The position numbers were made by a program, and so were the translations under genes. A stretch of 64,000 nt of DNA from Metapseudomonas boanensis. GTDB lineage: Bacteria; Pseudomonadota; Gammaproteobacteria; Pseudomonadales; Pseudomonadaceae. Below are positions 17,389-29,098 of this stretch, one piece after another; the first letter of the stretch is position 1, and each line of letters opens with the position of its first letter. Location of the stretch: NCBI RefSeq assembly GCF_018704125.1, contig NZ_JAGTIS010000001.1:744001-808000 (forward strand), read 5' to 3'. The notes under the pieces are model-generated. The model had not been told where the DNA came from and did not search any database. It was given only the letters and a program-made list of their open reading frames with translations.

Positions 17389-18111
17389 ATGTCGCAAGCC
17401 AACATTCTCACTGTCAGCGTTTATCGCTACAACCCTGATCAGGACGCTGCGCCGTTCATGCAGGACTTCCAGGTCGATACCGCCGGCAAGGACATCATGG
17501 TCCTCGACGTGCTAGCGCTGATCAAAGAGCAGGACGAGGGCTTCTCCTACCGTCGCTCCTGCCGTGAAGGTGTCTGCGGTTCCGATGGTATGAACATCAA
17601 CGGCAAGAACGGTCTCGCCTGCATCACTCCGCTGACTGCTGCCGGGCTGCGTGGCGGCAAGCTGGTGATCCGCCCGCTGCCGGGGCTGCCGGTCATTCGT
17701 GACCTGGTGGTCGATATGAGCATCTTCTACAAGCAGTACGAGAAGGTGAAGCCTTTCCTGCAGAACGATACGCCCGCTCCGGCGATCGAGCGTCTGCAGT
17801 CGCCGGAGCAACGAGAGAAGCTGGACGGTCTGTACGAGTGCATCCTGTGTGCTTGCTGCTCGACTTCCTGCCCGTCGTTCTGGTGGAACCCGGACAAGTT
17901 CCTCGGTCCAGCTGCACTGCTGCAAGCCTACCGTTTCCTGGCTGACAGCCGTGACACCAAGACTGAAGAGCGTCTGGCTGCGCTGGACGATCCGTTCAGT
18001 GTGTTCCGCTGCCGCGGCATCATGAACTGCGTCAACGTCTGCCCCAAGGGTCTGAACCCGACCAAGGCAATCGGTCACGTACGTAACATGCTGCTGCAGA
18101 GCGGTACCTGA
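17389..18111 (+). CDS. sdhB: Succinate dehydrogenase iron-sulfur subunit SdhB
   Basis: SdhB carries electrons from FAD to quinone through three Fe-S clusters. The 2Fe-2S ligands are in SCREGVCGSDGMNINGKNG LAC. The 4Fe-4S and 3Fe-4S ligands are in CILCACCSTSCPSFWWNP and CRGIMNCVNVCPKGLNP. ATG 17389 was chosen because AAGGG (17376-17380) lies 8 bases upstream. An in-frame GTG at 17380 overlaps that site. The protein is then 240 residues and begins MSQANILTVSVYRYNP. The sdh genes form one operon. Confidence 0.97.
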   Translation: MSQANILTVSVYRYNPDQDAAPFMQDFQVDTAGKDIMVLDVLALIKEQDEGFSYRRSCREGVCGSDGMNINGKNGLACITPLTAAGLRGGKLVIRPLPGLPVIRDLVVDMSIFYKQYEKVKPFLQNDTPAPAIERLQSPEQREKLDGLYECILCACCSTSCPSFWWNPDKFLGPAALLQAYRFLADSRDTKTEERLAALDDPFSVFRCRGIMNCVNVCPKGLNPTKAIGHVRNMLLQSGT

Positions 18112-18133
18112 TCGACTGTTATACCCGTAAGAC

Positions 18134-18357
18134 CTGCGATACCGGTTTGTTGCCGGTATCGCAGTAAAACCAGGAGCGCAGCTCACAAAGCCGTGCTCCT
18201 TATTTGAAAAATATATAGATGACCAGCAGGGGCAACCGGGCTGGTGCCCGGACTATCTGCGGGATCCTCGGTGGCTTTACCGAAGTCGCTATGCCAGGAC
18301 TTCAAAGCCCGATGCGGTTTCCACGCCGGTGGTGTCCCCTTATCGAGGGTGACCAAG
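18134..18357 (+). ncRNA. Structured sucA leader, candidate sucA-II RNA motif
   Basis: The 247 bases between sdhB and sucA hold several strong stems. One is a 12-bp perfect hairpin with arms CTGCGATACCGG and CCGGTATCGCAG (18134-18164), with no T-tract. Others are CCGGGC-TGGT-GCCCGG (18236-18251) and TCGGT/ACCGA (18268-18283). Conserved cis-acting RNAs named sucA-II have been described upstream of sucA in Pseudomonadales. This location and organism fit, but the consensus itself was not checked. An AT-rich patch at 18200-18220 might hold an internal promoter. Confidence 0.5.
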
Positions 18358-18358
18358 C

Positions 18359-21190
18359 ATGCAAGAAAGCGAAATGCAGCGCATGTGGAACAGCGCCCAC
18401 CTATCCGGTGGTAACGCTGCCTATGTGGAAGAGCTCTATGAGCTCTACCTGCACGATCCCAACGCTGTGCCAGAAGAGTGGCGCACTTACTTCCAGAAGT
18501 TGCCGGCTGACGGCAGCCTCGCCACTGACGTCTCGCATTCTACTGTACGCGATCATTTCGTCCTGCTCGCCAAGAACCAGCGCCGTGCTCAGCCGGTCTC
18601 CGCTGGTACTGTAAGCAGCGAGCATGAGAAGAAGCAGGTCGAAGTCCTTCGCCTGATCCAGGCATTCCGCATGCGGGGCCATCAGGCTTCTGCGCTCGAT
18701 CCGCTTGGTCTCTGGAAGCGTCCGGCGCCTGCCGACCTTTCCATTCGTCACTACGGCCTGACCGATGCTGACCTCGACACCACCTTCCGCACCGGTGAGC
18801 TCTACATCGGCAAGGAGGAGGCGACCCTACGCGAGATTCAGCAAACGCTCAATGATACATATTGCCGCACCATCGGCGCCGAGTTCACCCACATCGTCGA
18901 TTCCGAGCAGCGCAAGTGGTTCCAGCAGCGCCTGGAAAGCGTGCGTGGGCGTCCGATGTTTTCGGCAGACGTACAGGGGCACCTGCTGGAGCGTCTGACT
19001 GCTGCCGAGGGCCTCGAGAAGTACCTGGGTACCAAGTACCCGGGCACCAAGCGTTTCGGCCTCGAGGGTGGTGAGAGCCTGATCCCGCTGCTGGACGAGA
19101 TCATCCAGCGCTCCGGCTCCTACGGCCTGCAGGAAATCGTCATCGGCATGGCCCACCGAGGTCGTCTGAATGTCCTGGTCAATACCTTCGGCAAGAACCC
19201 GCGCGACCTATTCGACGAGTTCGAAGGCAAGAAGACCGAGGGCCTGAGCTCCGGTGACGTGAAGTACCACCAGGGCTTCTCCTCCAACGTCATGACTCCG
19301 GGTGGTGAAGTGCACCTGGCGCTGGCGTTCAACCCGTCCCACCTGGAAATCGTCTCTCCGGTAGTGGAAGGCTCCGTACGTGCCCGTCAGGATCGCCGCC
19401 AGGACAAGACTGGCGACAAGGTGCTGCCGATCTCCATCCATGGCGACGCGGCCTTTGCCGGCCAAGGCGTGGTCATGGAAACCTTCCAGATGTCGCAGAC
19501 CCGGGGTTACAAGACGGGCGGCACCATCCACATCGTCATCAACAACCAGGTAGGCTTCACCACCAGCCGTCCAGAGGACTCGCGTTCCACTGAGTACTGC
19601 ACCGACGTGGCGAAGATGATCCAAGCGCCGATCCTGCACGTGAACGGCGATGATCCGGAAGCGGTCCTGTTCGTGACCCAGCTGGCCGTCGACTATCGCA
19701 TGCAGTTCAAGCGTGACGTGGTCATCGACTTGGTTTGCTACCGTCGTCGCGGCCACAACGAGGCCGACGAGCCGAGTGGTACTCAGCCATTGATGTATCA
19801 GCAAATCTCCAAGCAGCGCACGACCCGTGAGCTCTACGCTGATGCGCTGACCCAGTCGAAAGTCCTCGACACGGCTGCTGTGCAGGCCAAGATCGATGAA
19901 TATCGTGCTGCCCTGGATAACGGTCAGCATGTCGTCAAGAGCCTGGTCAAGGAGCCCAACAAGGAGCTGTTCGTCGATTGGCGCCCCTACCTCGGCCATG
20001 CCTGGACCGCTCGTCACGACACCAGCTTCGATCTCAAGACCCTGCAGGATCTCTCTACCAAGCTGCTGGAAATCCCGGAAGGCTTCGTGGTCCAGCGCCA
20101 GGTTGCGAAGATCCTCGAAGACCGCCAGAAGATGGGCGCGGGCGCTATGCCGATCAACTGGGGCTATGCCGAGACAATGGCCTACGCCACCTTGTTGTTC
20201 GAGGGCCATCCGGTTCGCATCACCGGCCAGGACGTTGGTCGCGGCACCTTCTCGCACCGCCACGCTGCGTTGCACAACCAGAAGGACGCCGGTACCTACC
20301 TGCCGTTACAGCACCTGTACGACGCCCAGCCGAAGTTCGATCTTTACGACTCCTACCTTTCGGAAGAGGCCGTACTGGCGTTCGAATACGGTTATTCGAC
20401 CACCATGCCTAATGCACTGGTGATCTGGGAAGCCCAGTTCGGTGATTTCGCCAACGGTGCCCAGGTGGTGGTCGACCAGTTCATCACCAGTGGTGAGCAC
20501 AAGTGGGGGCGTCTCTGCGGCCTGACCATGCTGCTGCCGCACGGCTACGAAGGGCAGGGCCCGGAGCACTCCTCTGCGCGCCTGGAGCGCTACCTGCAAC
20601 TGTGCGCCGAACACAACATCCAAGTGTGTGTTCCGACGACTCCGGCCCAGGTCTACCACATGCTGCGCCGCCAGGTAATCCGCCCGCTGCGCAAGCCGCT
20701 GGTGGCCCTGACGCCCAAGTCGCTGCTGCGCCACAAGCTGGCGATCTCCACGCTGGAAGATCTGGCAGAAGGCTCGTTCCAGACCGTCATTGACGAGATC
20801 GACCCGATTGAGCCGAAGAAGGTCGAGCGCCTCGTCCTGTGCAGCGGCAAGGTCTACTACGACCTGCTGGAGAAGCGTCGTGCCGAAGGTCGCGAAGACA
20901 TCGCCATCGTGCGGATCGAACAGCTTTATCCGTTCCCTGAAGACGACCTGGCCGAGGTACTTGCCCAGTACAAGAACCTCAAGCACATCGTGTGGTGCCA
21001 GGAAGAGCCGATGAACCAGGGCGCCTGGTACTGCAGTCAGCATCACATGCGTCGTGTCGCCAGCGCCCACAAGAAAGGCCTGTTCCTCGAGTACGCCGGC
21101 CGTGAAGGTTCGGCAGCTCCGGCCTGCGGTTACGCCTCGATGCACGCCGAGCAGCAGGAAAAACTGCTGCAGGATGCCTTTACTGTTTAA
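18359..21190 (+). CDS. sucA: 2-Oxoglutarate dehydrogenase E1 component SucA
   Basis: This 943-residue thiamin diphosphate enzyme decarboxylates 2-oxoglutarate and passes succinyl groups to SucB. The N-terminal E2-binding segment YVEELYELYLHDP is present. Motifs GMAHRGRLNVLVNTFGKN, HGDAAFAGQGVV (metal/ThDP binding) and CYRRRGHNEADEPS follow. The C-terminal half has SGEHKWGRLCGLTMLLPHGYEGQGPEHSS. A GAGGGTGA site lies six bases before the ATG. The length is close to E. coli (933). It follows sdhB after a structured leader and is followed by sucB after 43 bases. Confidence 0.98.
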   Translation: MQESEMQRMWNSAHLSGGNAAYVEELYELYLHDPNAVPEEWRTYFQKLPADGSLATDVSHSTVRDHFVLLAKNQRRAQPVSAGTVSSEHEKKQVEVLRLIQAFRMRGHQASALDPLGLWKRPAPADLSIRHYGLTDADLDTTFRTGELYIGKEEATLREIQQTLNDTYCRTIGAEFTHIVDSEQRKWFQQRLESVRGRPMFSADVQGHLLERLTAAEGLEKYLGTKYPGTKRFGLEGGESLIPLLDEIIQRSGSYGLQEIVIGMAHRGRLNVLVNTFGKNPRDLFDEFEGKKTEGLSSGDVKYHQGFSSNVMTPGGEVHLALAFNPSHLEIVSPVVEGSVRARQDRRQDKTGDKVLPISIHGDAAFAGQGVVMETFQMSQTRGYKTGGTIHIVINNQVGFTTSRPEDSRSTEYCTDVAKMIQAPILHVNGDDPEAVLFVTQLAVDYRMQFKRDVVIDLVCYRRRGHNEADEPSGTQPLMYQQISKQRTTRELYADALTQSKVLDTAAVQAKIDEYRAALDNGQHVVKSLVKEPNKELFVDWRPYLGHAWTARHDTSFDLKTLQDLSTKLLEIPEGFVVQRQVAKILEDRQKMGAGAMPINWGYAETMAYATLLFEGHPVRITGQDVGRGTFSHRHAALHNQKDAGTYLPLQHLYDAQPKFDLYDSYLSEEAVLAFEYGYSTTMPNALVIWEAQFGDFANGAQVVVDQFITSGEHKWGRLCGLTMLLPHGYEGQGPEHSSARLERYLQLCAEHNIQVCVPTTPAQVYHMLRRQVIRPLRKPLVALTPKSLLRHKLAISTLEDLAEGSFQTVIDEIDPIEPKKVERLVLCSGKVYYDLLEKRRAEGREDIAIVRIEQLYPFPEDDLAEVLAQYKNLKHIVWCQEEPMNQGAWYCSQHHMRRVASAHKKGLFLEYAGREGSAAPACGYASMHAEQQEKLLQDAFTV

Positions 21191-21233
21191 CGCTTCGCGC
21201 AGAAGAAACCGAATCAGATAGGAAACTCACAGA

Positions 21234-22457
21234 ATGGCTATCGAGATCAAAGCCCCAACCTTCCCGGAATCGGTCGCTGACGGCACCGTTGCCACCTGGC
21301 ACAAGAAGCCGGGCGATGCGGTCAAGCGCGACGAACTGATCGTCGACATCGAAACCGACAAAGTCGTGATGGAAGTGTTGGCCGAGGCCGACGGCGTGTT
21401 GACCGAAATCGTCAAGAATGAGGGTGACACTGTCCTCAGTGGCGAATTGCTCGGCAAACTGAACGCTGGTGGCGCCGCTGCTGCAGCACCTGCCGCTGCA
21501 GCCCAGGCAGCCGCACCTGCTGCTCCGGCCGTCGCTGCCGTAGCCGCCGATGATGCGATCCTTTCGCCAGCCGCGCGCAAGCTCGCCGAAGAGAATGGTA
21601 TCGACCCGAACAGCATCGCTGGCACCGGTAAAGGTGGTCGTGTGACCAAGGAAGACGTCGTCGCCGCCGTTGAAGCCAAGAAATCCGCCCCGGCAGCGCC
21701 GGCTGCCAAGCCGGCCGCTCCGGCCAGCGAAGCCCCGATCTTTGCAGCTGGTGACCGCGTCGAGAAGCGCGTGCCAATGACCCGCCTGCGTGCCAAGGTC
21801 GCTGAGCGTCTGGTTGAAGCCCAGTCCACCATGGCCATGCTGACGACCTACAACGAAGTCAACATGAAGCCGGTCATGGACCTGCGCGCCAAGTACAAGG
21901 ATCTGTTCGAGAAGAAGCATAACGGAGTTCGCCTTGGCTTCATGTCCTTCTTCGTGAAGGCTGCCACCGAGGCACTGAAGCGCTTCCCGGGTGTCAATGC
22001 TTCCATTGACGGCAACGACATCGTTTACCACGGCTACCAAGACATCGGTGTTGCGGTATCCAGCGACCGTGGCCTGGTGGTACCGGTGCTGCGCAACGCC
22101 GAGTTCATGAGCCTGGCCGAGATCGAAGGCGGCATCGCCGACTTCGGCAAGAAGGCCAAGGCCGGCAAGCTGACCATCGAAGAGATGACGGGTGGCACCT
22201 TCACCATCTCCAACGGTGGGGTGTTCGGTTCGCTGCTCTCCAGTCCGATCGTCAATCCGCCGCAAACTGCGATCCTTGGCATGCACAAGATCCAGGAGCG
22301 CCCGATGGCTGTGAATGGCCAGGTCGTTATCCTGCCGATGATGTACCTTGCGCTGTCCTACGATCACCGCCTGATCGATGGCAAGGAAGCTGTAAGCTTC
22401 CTGGTTACCATCAAGGACCTGCTGGAAGACCCGGCTCGTCTGCTGCTCGACATCTGA
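21234..22457 (+). CDS. sucB: Dihydrolipoyl succinyltransferase (E2) SucB
   Basis: SucB transfers the succinyl group from lipoate to CoA and forms the 24-subunit core of 2-oxoglutarate dehydrogenase. A single lipoyl domain carries the lipoylated lysine K43 in [12 protein letters not shown]. An Ala/Pro-rich linker (about 78-105) leads to a peripheral subunit-binding domain ([17 protein letters not shown]). A second linker leads to the catalytic domain ending in [13 protein letters not shown], with H378 and D382 as catalytic residues. Its 407 residues are normal for the family. Confidence 0.98.
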   Translation: MAIEIKAPTFPESVADGTVATWHKKPGDAVKRDELIVDIETDKVVMEVLAEADGVLTEIVKNEGDTVLSGELLGKLNAGGAAAAAPAAAAQAAAPAAPAVAAVAADDAILSPAARKLAEENGIDPNSIAGTGKGGRVTKEDVVAAVEAKKSAPAAPAAKPAAPASEAPIFAAGDRVEKRVPMTRLRAKVAERLVEAQSTMAMLTTYNEVNMKPVMDLRAKYKDLFEKKHNGVRLGFMSFFVKAATEALKRFPGVNASIDGNDIVYHGYQDIGVAVSSDRGLVVPVLRNAEFMSLAEIEGGIADFGKKAKAGKLTIEEMTGGTFTISNGGVFGSLLSSPIVNPPQTAILGMHKIQERPMAVNGQVVILPMMYLALSYDHRLIDGKEAVSFLVTIKDLLEDPARLLLDI

Positions 22458-22522
22458 TCGGCAGTCTCTCCAACGGCGGCTCCCCATACAGGGGCCGTCC
22501 GGTTTCATACGAGAAGGAATGA

Positions 22523-23962
<1,440 letters not shown>

Positions 23963-24015
23963 GCAGTATCCCCCAGCGTCGGCCGCGCGCGTGTCTTCGC
24001 TGGGATGAAGAACCA

Positions 24016-24065
24016 CGGTGGGCTGCCCGTCGTGAGCCTTCGGGCTCGCCGCGGAAAGCCCGCCG
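24016..24065 (+). ncRNA. Structured sucC leader, candidate sucC RNA motif
   Basis: In the 190 bases between lpdG and sucC, an outer 9-bp stem (CGGTGGGCT, 24016-24024, with AGCCCGCCG, 24057-24065, one G-U pair) encloses a 5-bp stem GAGCC-TTCG-GGCTC (24034-24047) closed by a UUCG tetraloop. A cis-regulatory sucC RNA motif has been described upstream of sucC in pseudomonads. The position fits, but the consensus was not tested. No T-tract follows, so it is not an ordinary terminator. Confidence 0.5.
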
Positions 24066-24152
24066 GATTGCCTTCACTGGCAGTCACAGGTGGCGCGGCA
24101 CCACGAATGCAGCGCCGAATGCGCAATACCTAAACGAAGACGGTAGACAAGC

Positions 24153-25318
24153 ATGAATCTCCACGAGTATCAGGGTAAGCAGCTGTTCGCTGAATACGGC
24201 CTGCCCGTATCCAAGGGCTTTGCCGTAGACACCCCGGAAGAAGCCGCAGAAGCCTGCGATAAAATCGGTGGCAGCGAATGGGTTGTGAAGGCCCAGGTCC
24301 ACGCAGGCGGCCGCGGTAAAGCGGGCGGCGTGAAACTGGTCAAGAGCAAGGAAGATGCCAAGGCCTTCGCAGCCAACTGGCTGGGCAAGCGCCTGGTGAC
24401 CTATCAGACTGACGCCAATGGTCAGCCGGTCAGCAAAATCCTGGTCGAATCCTGCACCGACATCGCCAAGGAACTGTACCTCGGCGCCGTGGTAGATCGT
24501 TCCAGCCGCCGTATCGTGTTCATGGCTTCCACCGAGGGTGGCGTGGACATCGAGAAAGTTGCCCACGAGACTCCCGAGAAGATCCTCAAGGCCACCATTG
24601 ACCCGCTGGTCGGCGCTCAGCCCTACCAGGGCCGCGAGCTGGCATTCCAGCTGGGCCTGGAAGGCGACCAGATCAAGCAGTTCACCCACATCTTCGTTGG
24701 CCTGGCCAAGCTGTTCCAGGACTACGACCTGGCCCTGCTGGAAGTGAACCCGCTGGTGATCAAGGCTGACGGCAACCTGCATTGCCTGGACGCCAAGATC
24801 AACATCGACAGCAACGCCATGTACCGTCAGCCCAAGCTGCGTGCCATGCACGACCCGTCCCAGGATGACGCTCGTGAAGCCCATGCGCAGAAGTGGGAAC
24901 TGAACTACGTAGCGTTGGAAGGCAACATCGGTTGCATGGTCAACGGTGCTGGCCTGGCCATGGGTACCATGGACATTGTCAACCTCCACGGCGGCAAGCC
25001 GGCCAACTTCCTCGACGTTGGCGGCGGTGCAACCAAGGAGCGCGTAACCGAAGCGTTCAAGATCATCCTCTCCGACAGCAACGTGAAAGCCGTTCTGGTG
25101 AACATCTTCGGCGGCATCGTTCGCTGCGACATGATCGCCGAAGGCATCATCGGTGCCGTGAAGGAAGTTGGCGTCAAGGTTCCGGTCGTCGTCCGTCTGG
25201 AAGGCAACAACGCTGAACTCGGCGCCAAAGTGCTGGCCGAGAGCGGTTTGAACATCATCGCGGCGACCAGCCTGACCGACGCTGCACAGCAGGTCGTCAA
25301 GGCCGCGGAGGGCAAGTA

Positions 25319-25319
<1 letters not shown>
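24153..25319 (+). CDS. sucC: Succinyl-CoA synthetase beta subunit SucC
   Basis: This 388-residue ATP-grasp subunit, with SucD, converts succinyl-CoA to succinate while making ATP or GTP. The start [19 protein letters not shown] is diagnostic. [17 protein letters not shown] near 46-62 forms the nucleotide-binding region. [13 protein letters not shown] and [13 protein letters not shown] follow, and [15 protein letters not shown] near 320 is the power-helix region. The length equals that of E. coli SucC. Its stop overlaps the sucD start. Confidence 0.98.
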
Positions 25320-26206
<887 letters not shown>

Positions 26207-26511
26207 GGCATTCTGACTCGAGCAAAGGCCACCCCTTGGGGTGGCCTTTGCTTTTCTGGTGCAACCATTCGTTGCGCAAGGGAAACCGTTTGTCAGCTGA
26301 GCGACAGAAAAGGTTGCTATGCCGACAACCTGATCCACGTCAGGTGCAACTCGAAGTAAAATCATCAACCTTGCAATTCCCTTGCTCGCCACGCTCCAAA
26401 AGAGCGCAGGCGGGGCACCAGCGATCAATCCCAAACGGATGGATGACGTTTCCCCAACTCCACGGGAAACCCTTCGGAACTTATGAATTTCTGCCAGCGG
26501 TATTCCCTTTT
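26207..26511 (+). other. Gene-free leader between sucD and braB
   Basis: Beyond the sucD terminator about 255 bases precede the braB start. A small hairpin CGCTC-CAAAA-GAGCG (26392-26406) and an ACCTGA/TCAGGT inverted repeat (near 26328-26345) are visible. The reading frame is open through this stretch in the braB frame, but it shows no protein-like sequence. No convincing promoter was found. The length would allow regulation at the mRNA level. Confidence 0.4.
26221..26255 (+). terminator. Terminator after sucD
   Basis: A 15-bp stem (AGCAAAGGCCACCCC with its complement) around a TT centre, followed by a short T-tract. It ends the suc operon. Confidence 0.93.
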
Positions 26512-27825
26512 ATGACTCGATTGAAAGGTCTGGACCTTCTAGCCCTTGGCTTCATGACATTTGCGCTTTTCCTGGGCGCAGGAAACATCATCTTTCCGCC
26601 AAGTGCGGGCTTGGCAGCAGGCGAGAACGTTTGGCGTGCGGCTGCGGGTTTCCTGCTCACGGGCGTCGGTCTGCCGCTGTTGACGGTGATCGCGCTGGCC
26701 CGCGTGGGCGGCGGTATGGATCGCCTGACGGCTCCCTTGGGCCGGCGCGCGGGTCTGCTGTTTGCCGTGGCCGTATATCTGGCTATTGGCCCGCTTTTCG
26801 CCACGCCCCGTACTGCCGTGGTGTCCTTTGAAATGGGGGTCGCCCCATTCACCGGAGAAAGCAGCCTGGCGCTGTTCCTCTACAGTGCGGCCTATTTCGC
26901 TGCAGTGCTCTTCCTGGCCTTGAATCCAGGAAAGCTGGTCGATAGCGTCGGCAAATTAATTACACCGGTGTTGCTTTCGGCGCTGCTTGTGTTGGGTGGT
27001 GCTGCATTGTTCGCACCTGCTGGCGCCATTGGCAGCAGTTCCGCCGAGTACCAGGCCGCTCCGCTGGTTGAGGGTTTCCTACAGGGCTACCTCACCATGG
27101 ATACGCTGGGCGCGCTGGTTTTTGGCATTGTCATCGCGACTGCCATTCGCGACCACGGCGTCAAGGACTCGAGCCTGGTAACCCGCTATTCGGTGATTGC
27201 CGGGGCTATCGCCGCCTTGGGCCTATGTCTGGTCTACCTGGCGCTATTCTACCTTGGCGCAACCAGCCAGGGGATTGCCGGTGAAGCGCAGAACGGGGTG
27301 CAGATCCTTACCGCCTATGTGCAGCACACCTTTGGGGTGGCGGGTAGCCTGCTGTTGGCTGTGGTCATTACCCTGGCGTGCCTGACTACTGCGGTTGGTC
27401 TGCTGACTGCCTGTGGTGAATTCTTCAGCGGAATGCTGCCGCTGTCTTACCGCACTGTCGTTATCGTATTCGGTCTGTTCAGCCTGGGAGTGGCCAACCA
27501 GGGCCTGACCCAGTTGATAAGCCTCTCGGTACCCGTCCTTGTTGGCTTGTATCCGCTGGCCATCGTACTGGTGGCTTTGAGTCTTATGGACCGTTTTTGG
27601 CTCGACCCACGCCGTGTCTTTGTACCAACCATGGCGGTAGCGCTGTTGTTCGGTTTGGTGGATGGGCTGACGGCAGCCGGTTTTGCTGGTCTGGTTCCGG
27701 CAATGTTTGCTGGCTTGCCACTGGCTGGCCAGAGCCTGGGCTGGCTGATGCCAGTTCTGATGACGCTCACTGTCGCGGTGCTGGTCGATCGTTTGATGGG
27801 GCGGAGGTTGCCAGCACCTGCCTGA
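26512..27825 (+). CDS. braB: Branched-chain amino acid:cation symporter, BraB/BrnQ type
   Basis: This 437-residue inner-membrane carrier of the LIVCS family should import leucine, isoleucine and valine with Na+ or H+. The start at 26512 (MTRLKGLDLLALGFMTFALFLGAG) matches the family. NIIFPPSAG near 25-33 is its signature, and about 12 helices follow. The ribosome site is weak (CAGCGG/TTCCC upstream), and the frame extends far upstream without protein-like sequence. The neighbourhood after sucD matches my memory of P. aeruginosa braB. Confidence 0.92.
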   Translation: MTRLKGLDLLALGFMTFALFLGAGNIIFPPSAGLAAGENVWRAAAGFLLTGVGLPLLTVIALARVGGGMDRLTAPLGRRAGLLFAVAVYLAIGPLFATPRTAVVSFEMGVAPFTGESSLALFLYSAAYFAAVLFLALNPGKLVDSVGKLITPVLLSALLVLGGAALFAPAGAIGSSSAEYQAAPLVEGFLQGYLTMDTLGALVFGIVIATAIRDHGVKDSSLVTRYSVIAGAIAALGLCLVYLALFYLGATSQGIAGEAQNGVQILTAYVQHTFGVAGSLLLAVVITLACLTTAVGLLTACGEFFSGMLPLSYRTVVIVFGLFSLGVANQGLTQLISLSVPVLVGLYPLAIVLVALSLMDRFWLDPRRVFVPTMAVALLFGLVDGLTAAGFAGLVPAMFAGLPLAGQSLGWLMPVLMTLTVAVLVDRLMGRRLPAPA

Positions 27826-27842
27826 GCACGATTCTGTCAGCC

Positions 27843-27871
27843 AAAAAGGCCACCCACCGGGTGGCCTTTTT
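27843..27871 (+). terminator. Terminator after braB
   Basis: A hairpin GGCCACCC-ACC-GGGTGGCC flanked by five A and five T. Confidence 0.93.
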
Positions 27872-27931
27872 CTTGGCGCCCGGAGTGGCTTCTCACGGTT
27901 ATAATTCGCGCCGCTTTTACAAGGAATCCGC

Positions 27932-28666
27932 ATGTCGACCATTCTGCGCAACCTACCGCACTTGCTAGCCATCCTCTGGTTCATCGCCTGCTGGGTTGGC
28001 TACACCCGTTACGCGATCTGGAAGGCCAAGGACACAGCCTGCCTGGCCTCGGTCCTGCACCTGTATCGCGAAGACTGGATGCGCCGGGTATTGCTGCGTG
28101 ACAACCGCATTGCCGATGCCAGCGTGATTGGCAATCTGGAGCGCAATGCTTCGTTCTTCGCATCAAGCACCCTAATCATCCTGGCTGGCATCCTCACAGT
28201 ACTCGGCTCAACGGATCGCGCGGTGTCGGTGCTGGCTGATCTGCCATTCGTGCAGACCGCCAGCCGAGGAATCTCCGAACTGAAGCTGTTGGGGCTGGCA
28301 GTGGTGTTCGTGTATGCCTTCTTCACCTTCAGTTGGTGTATGCGTCAGTACAACTTCGCAGCAGTATTGGTGGGCTCGGCGCCGATGGTTGGTGAGAAAC
28401 ACATTACCGAACAGGAGCGCAAGGCGTTTGCCGAGCGGGCGGCGCGTGTAGTGTCGCTGGCCGCCAACCAGTTCAACTTCGGATTGCGCAGCTACTATTT
28501 CGGTTTGGCGATGTTGGCTTGGTTTATCAACCCTTGGTTTTTCATGATTGCGACCACGGGTGTAGTGCTCGTGCTGTATCGCCGTGAGTTTCACTCTGAT
28601 GTGTTGGAAGTAATGGTCTACACCCCCACGCAGCCGCTGGATGTTCCGAAGGAGAAGATGGAGTGA
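27932..28666 (+). CDS. DUF599 domain membrane protein
   Basis: This 244-residue protein has about four membrane segments: residues 10-28, about 65-85, 115-140 with the motif FVYAFFTFSWCMRQYNF, and 190-220. The middle part RNASFFASSTLIILAGIL and the FTFSWxxRQYN segment are typical of the DUF599 family, whose function is unknown. A TATAAT box at 27900-27905 lies just upstream, with a poor -35. The MAPEG gene overlaps its stop, so the two form an operon. Confidence 0.85.
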   Translation: MSTILRNLPHLLAILWFIACWVGYTRYAIWKAKDTACLASVLHLYREDWMRRVLLRDNRIADASVIGNLERNASFFASSTLIILAGILTVLGSTDRAVSVLADLPFVQTASRGISELKLLGLAVVFVYAFFTFSWCMRQYNFAAVLVGSAPMVGEKHITEQERKAFAERAARVVSLAANQFNFGLRSYYFGLAMLAWFINPWFFMIATTGVVLVLYRREFHSDVLEVMVYTPTQPLDVPKEKME

Positions 28667-29049
28667 GTATCCCGTTCTGGTGCCTGTTCATCGCCGCCTT
28701 GCTGATTTACGTGGCAAGGGCGCCGGTTGCCAAGGCGATGCAGGAGGAGGGTGGTTACGATAATCGCAACCCGCGAGCTCAGCAGGCACAGCTCAAGGGC
28801 TTCGGTGCCAGGGCATTGGCTGCACACCAGAACAGCATCGAAATATTTCCGTTGTTCGCCGCTGGGGTCCTGATGGCCCACGTAACCCAGACCCAGGGTT
28901 ATTTCGTCGACCTGCTGGCGGTCGTCTTCATCCTTTCACGGATTCTCTACCTGTTTTTTTACTGGCGCGATCTGGCTACGGCGCGCAGTACTACCTGGGT
29001 AGTTGGATTAGTCTGCTGCCTGTTGTTGATGCTCAGTCCTGCGCTCTAA
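28663..29049 (+). CDS. MAPEG-family membrane protein
   Basis: This 128-residue, four-helix protein belongs to the MAPEG family (membrane-associated proteins in eicosanoid and glutathione metabolism). The signature ARALAAHQNSIEIFPLFAAGVL near 47-68 has the conserved asparagine, and SRILYLFFYWRDLATARS near 90-107 is also typical. It starts with GTG overlapping the DUF599 stop (GTGA). Bacterial members may be glutathione S-transferases, but substrate and activity are unknown. A hairpin terminator follows. Confidence 0.88.
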   Translation: MSIPFWCLFIAALLIYVARAPVAKAMQEEGGYDNRNPRAQQAQLKGFGARALAAHQNSIEIFPLFAAGVLMAHVTQTQGYFVDLLAVVFILSRILYLFFYWRDLATARSTTWVVGLVCCLLLMLSPAL

Positions 29050-29051
29050 AT

Positions 29052-29079
29052 GACAAGGCCCGCATAAGCGGGCCTTGTC
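29052..29079. terminator. Hairpin terminator between MAPEG and lipoprotein genes
   Basis: A 12-bp stem GACAAGGCCCGC-ATAA-GCGGGCCTTGTC between convergent genes. T-tracts are weak on both sides. Confidence 0.75.
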
Positions 29080-29098
29080 GTTCCAGGAGGCAGGACCC

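Noticed and set aside
18134-18164. The 12-bp hairpin after sdhB as a terminator
   Set aside because: No T-tract follows, and sucA is on the same strand without an obvious strong promoter. It fits a leader element better.
19208-20275. A 355-codon antisense frame over sucA
   Set aside because: It is a coding shadow without conserved features.
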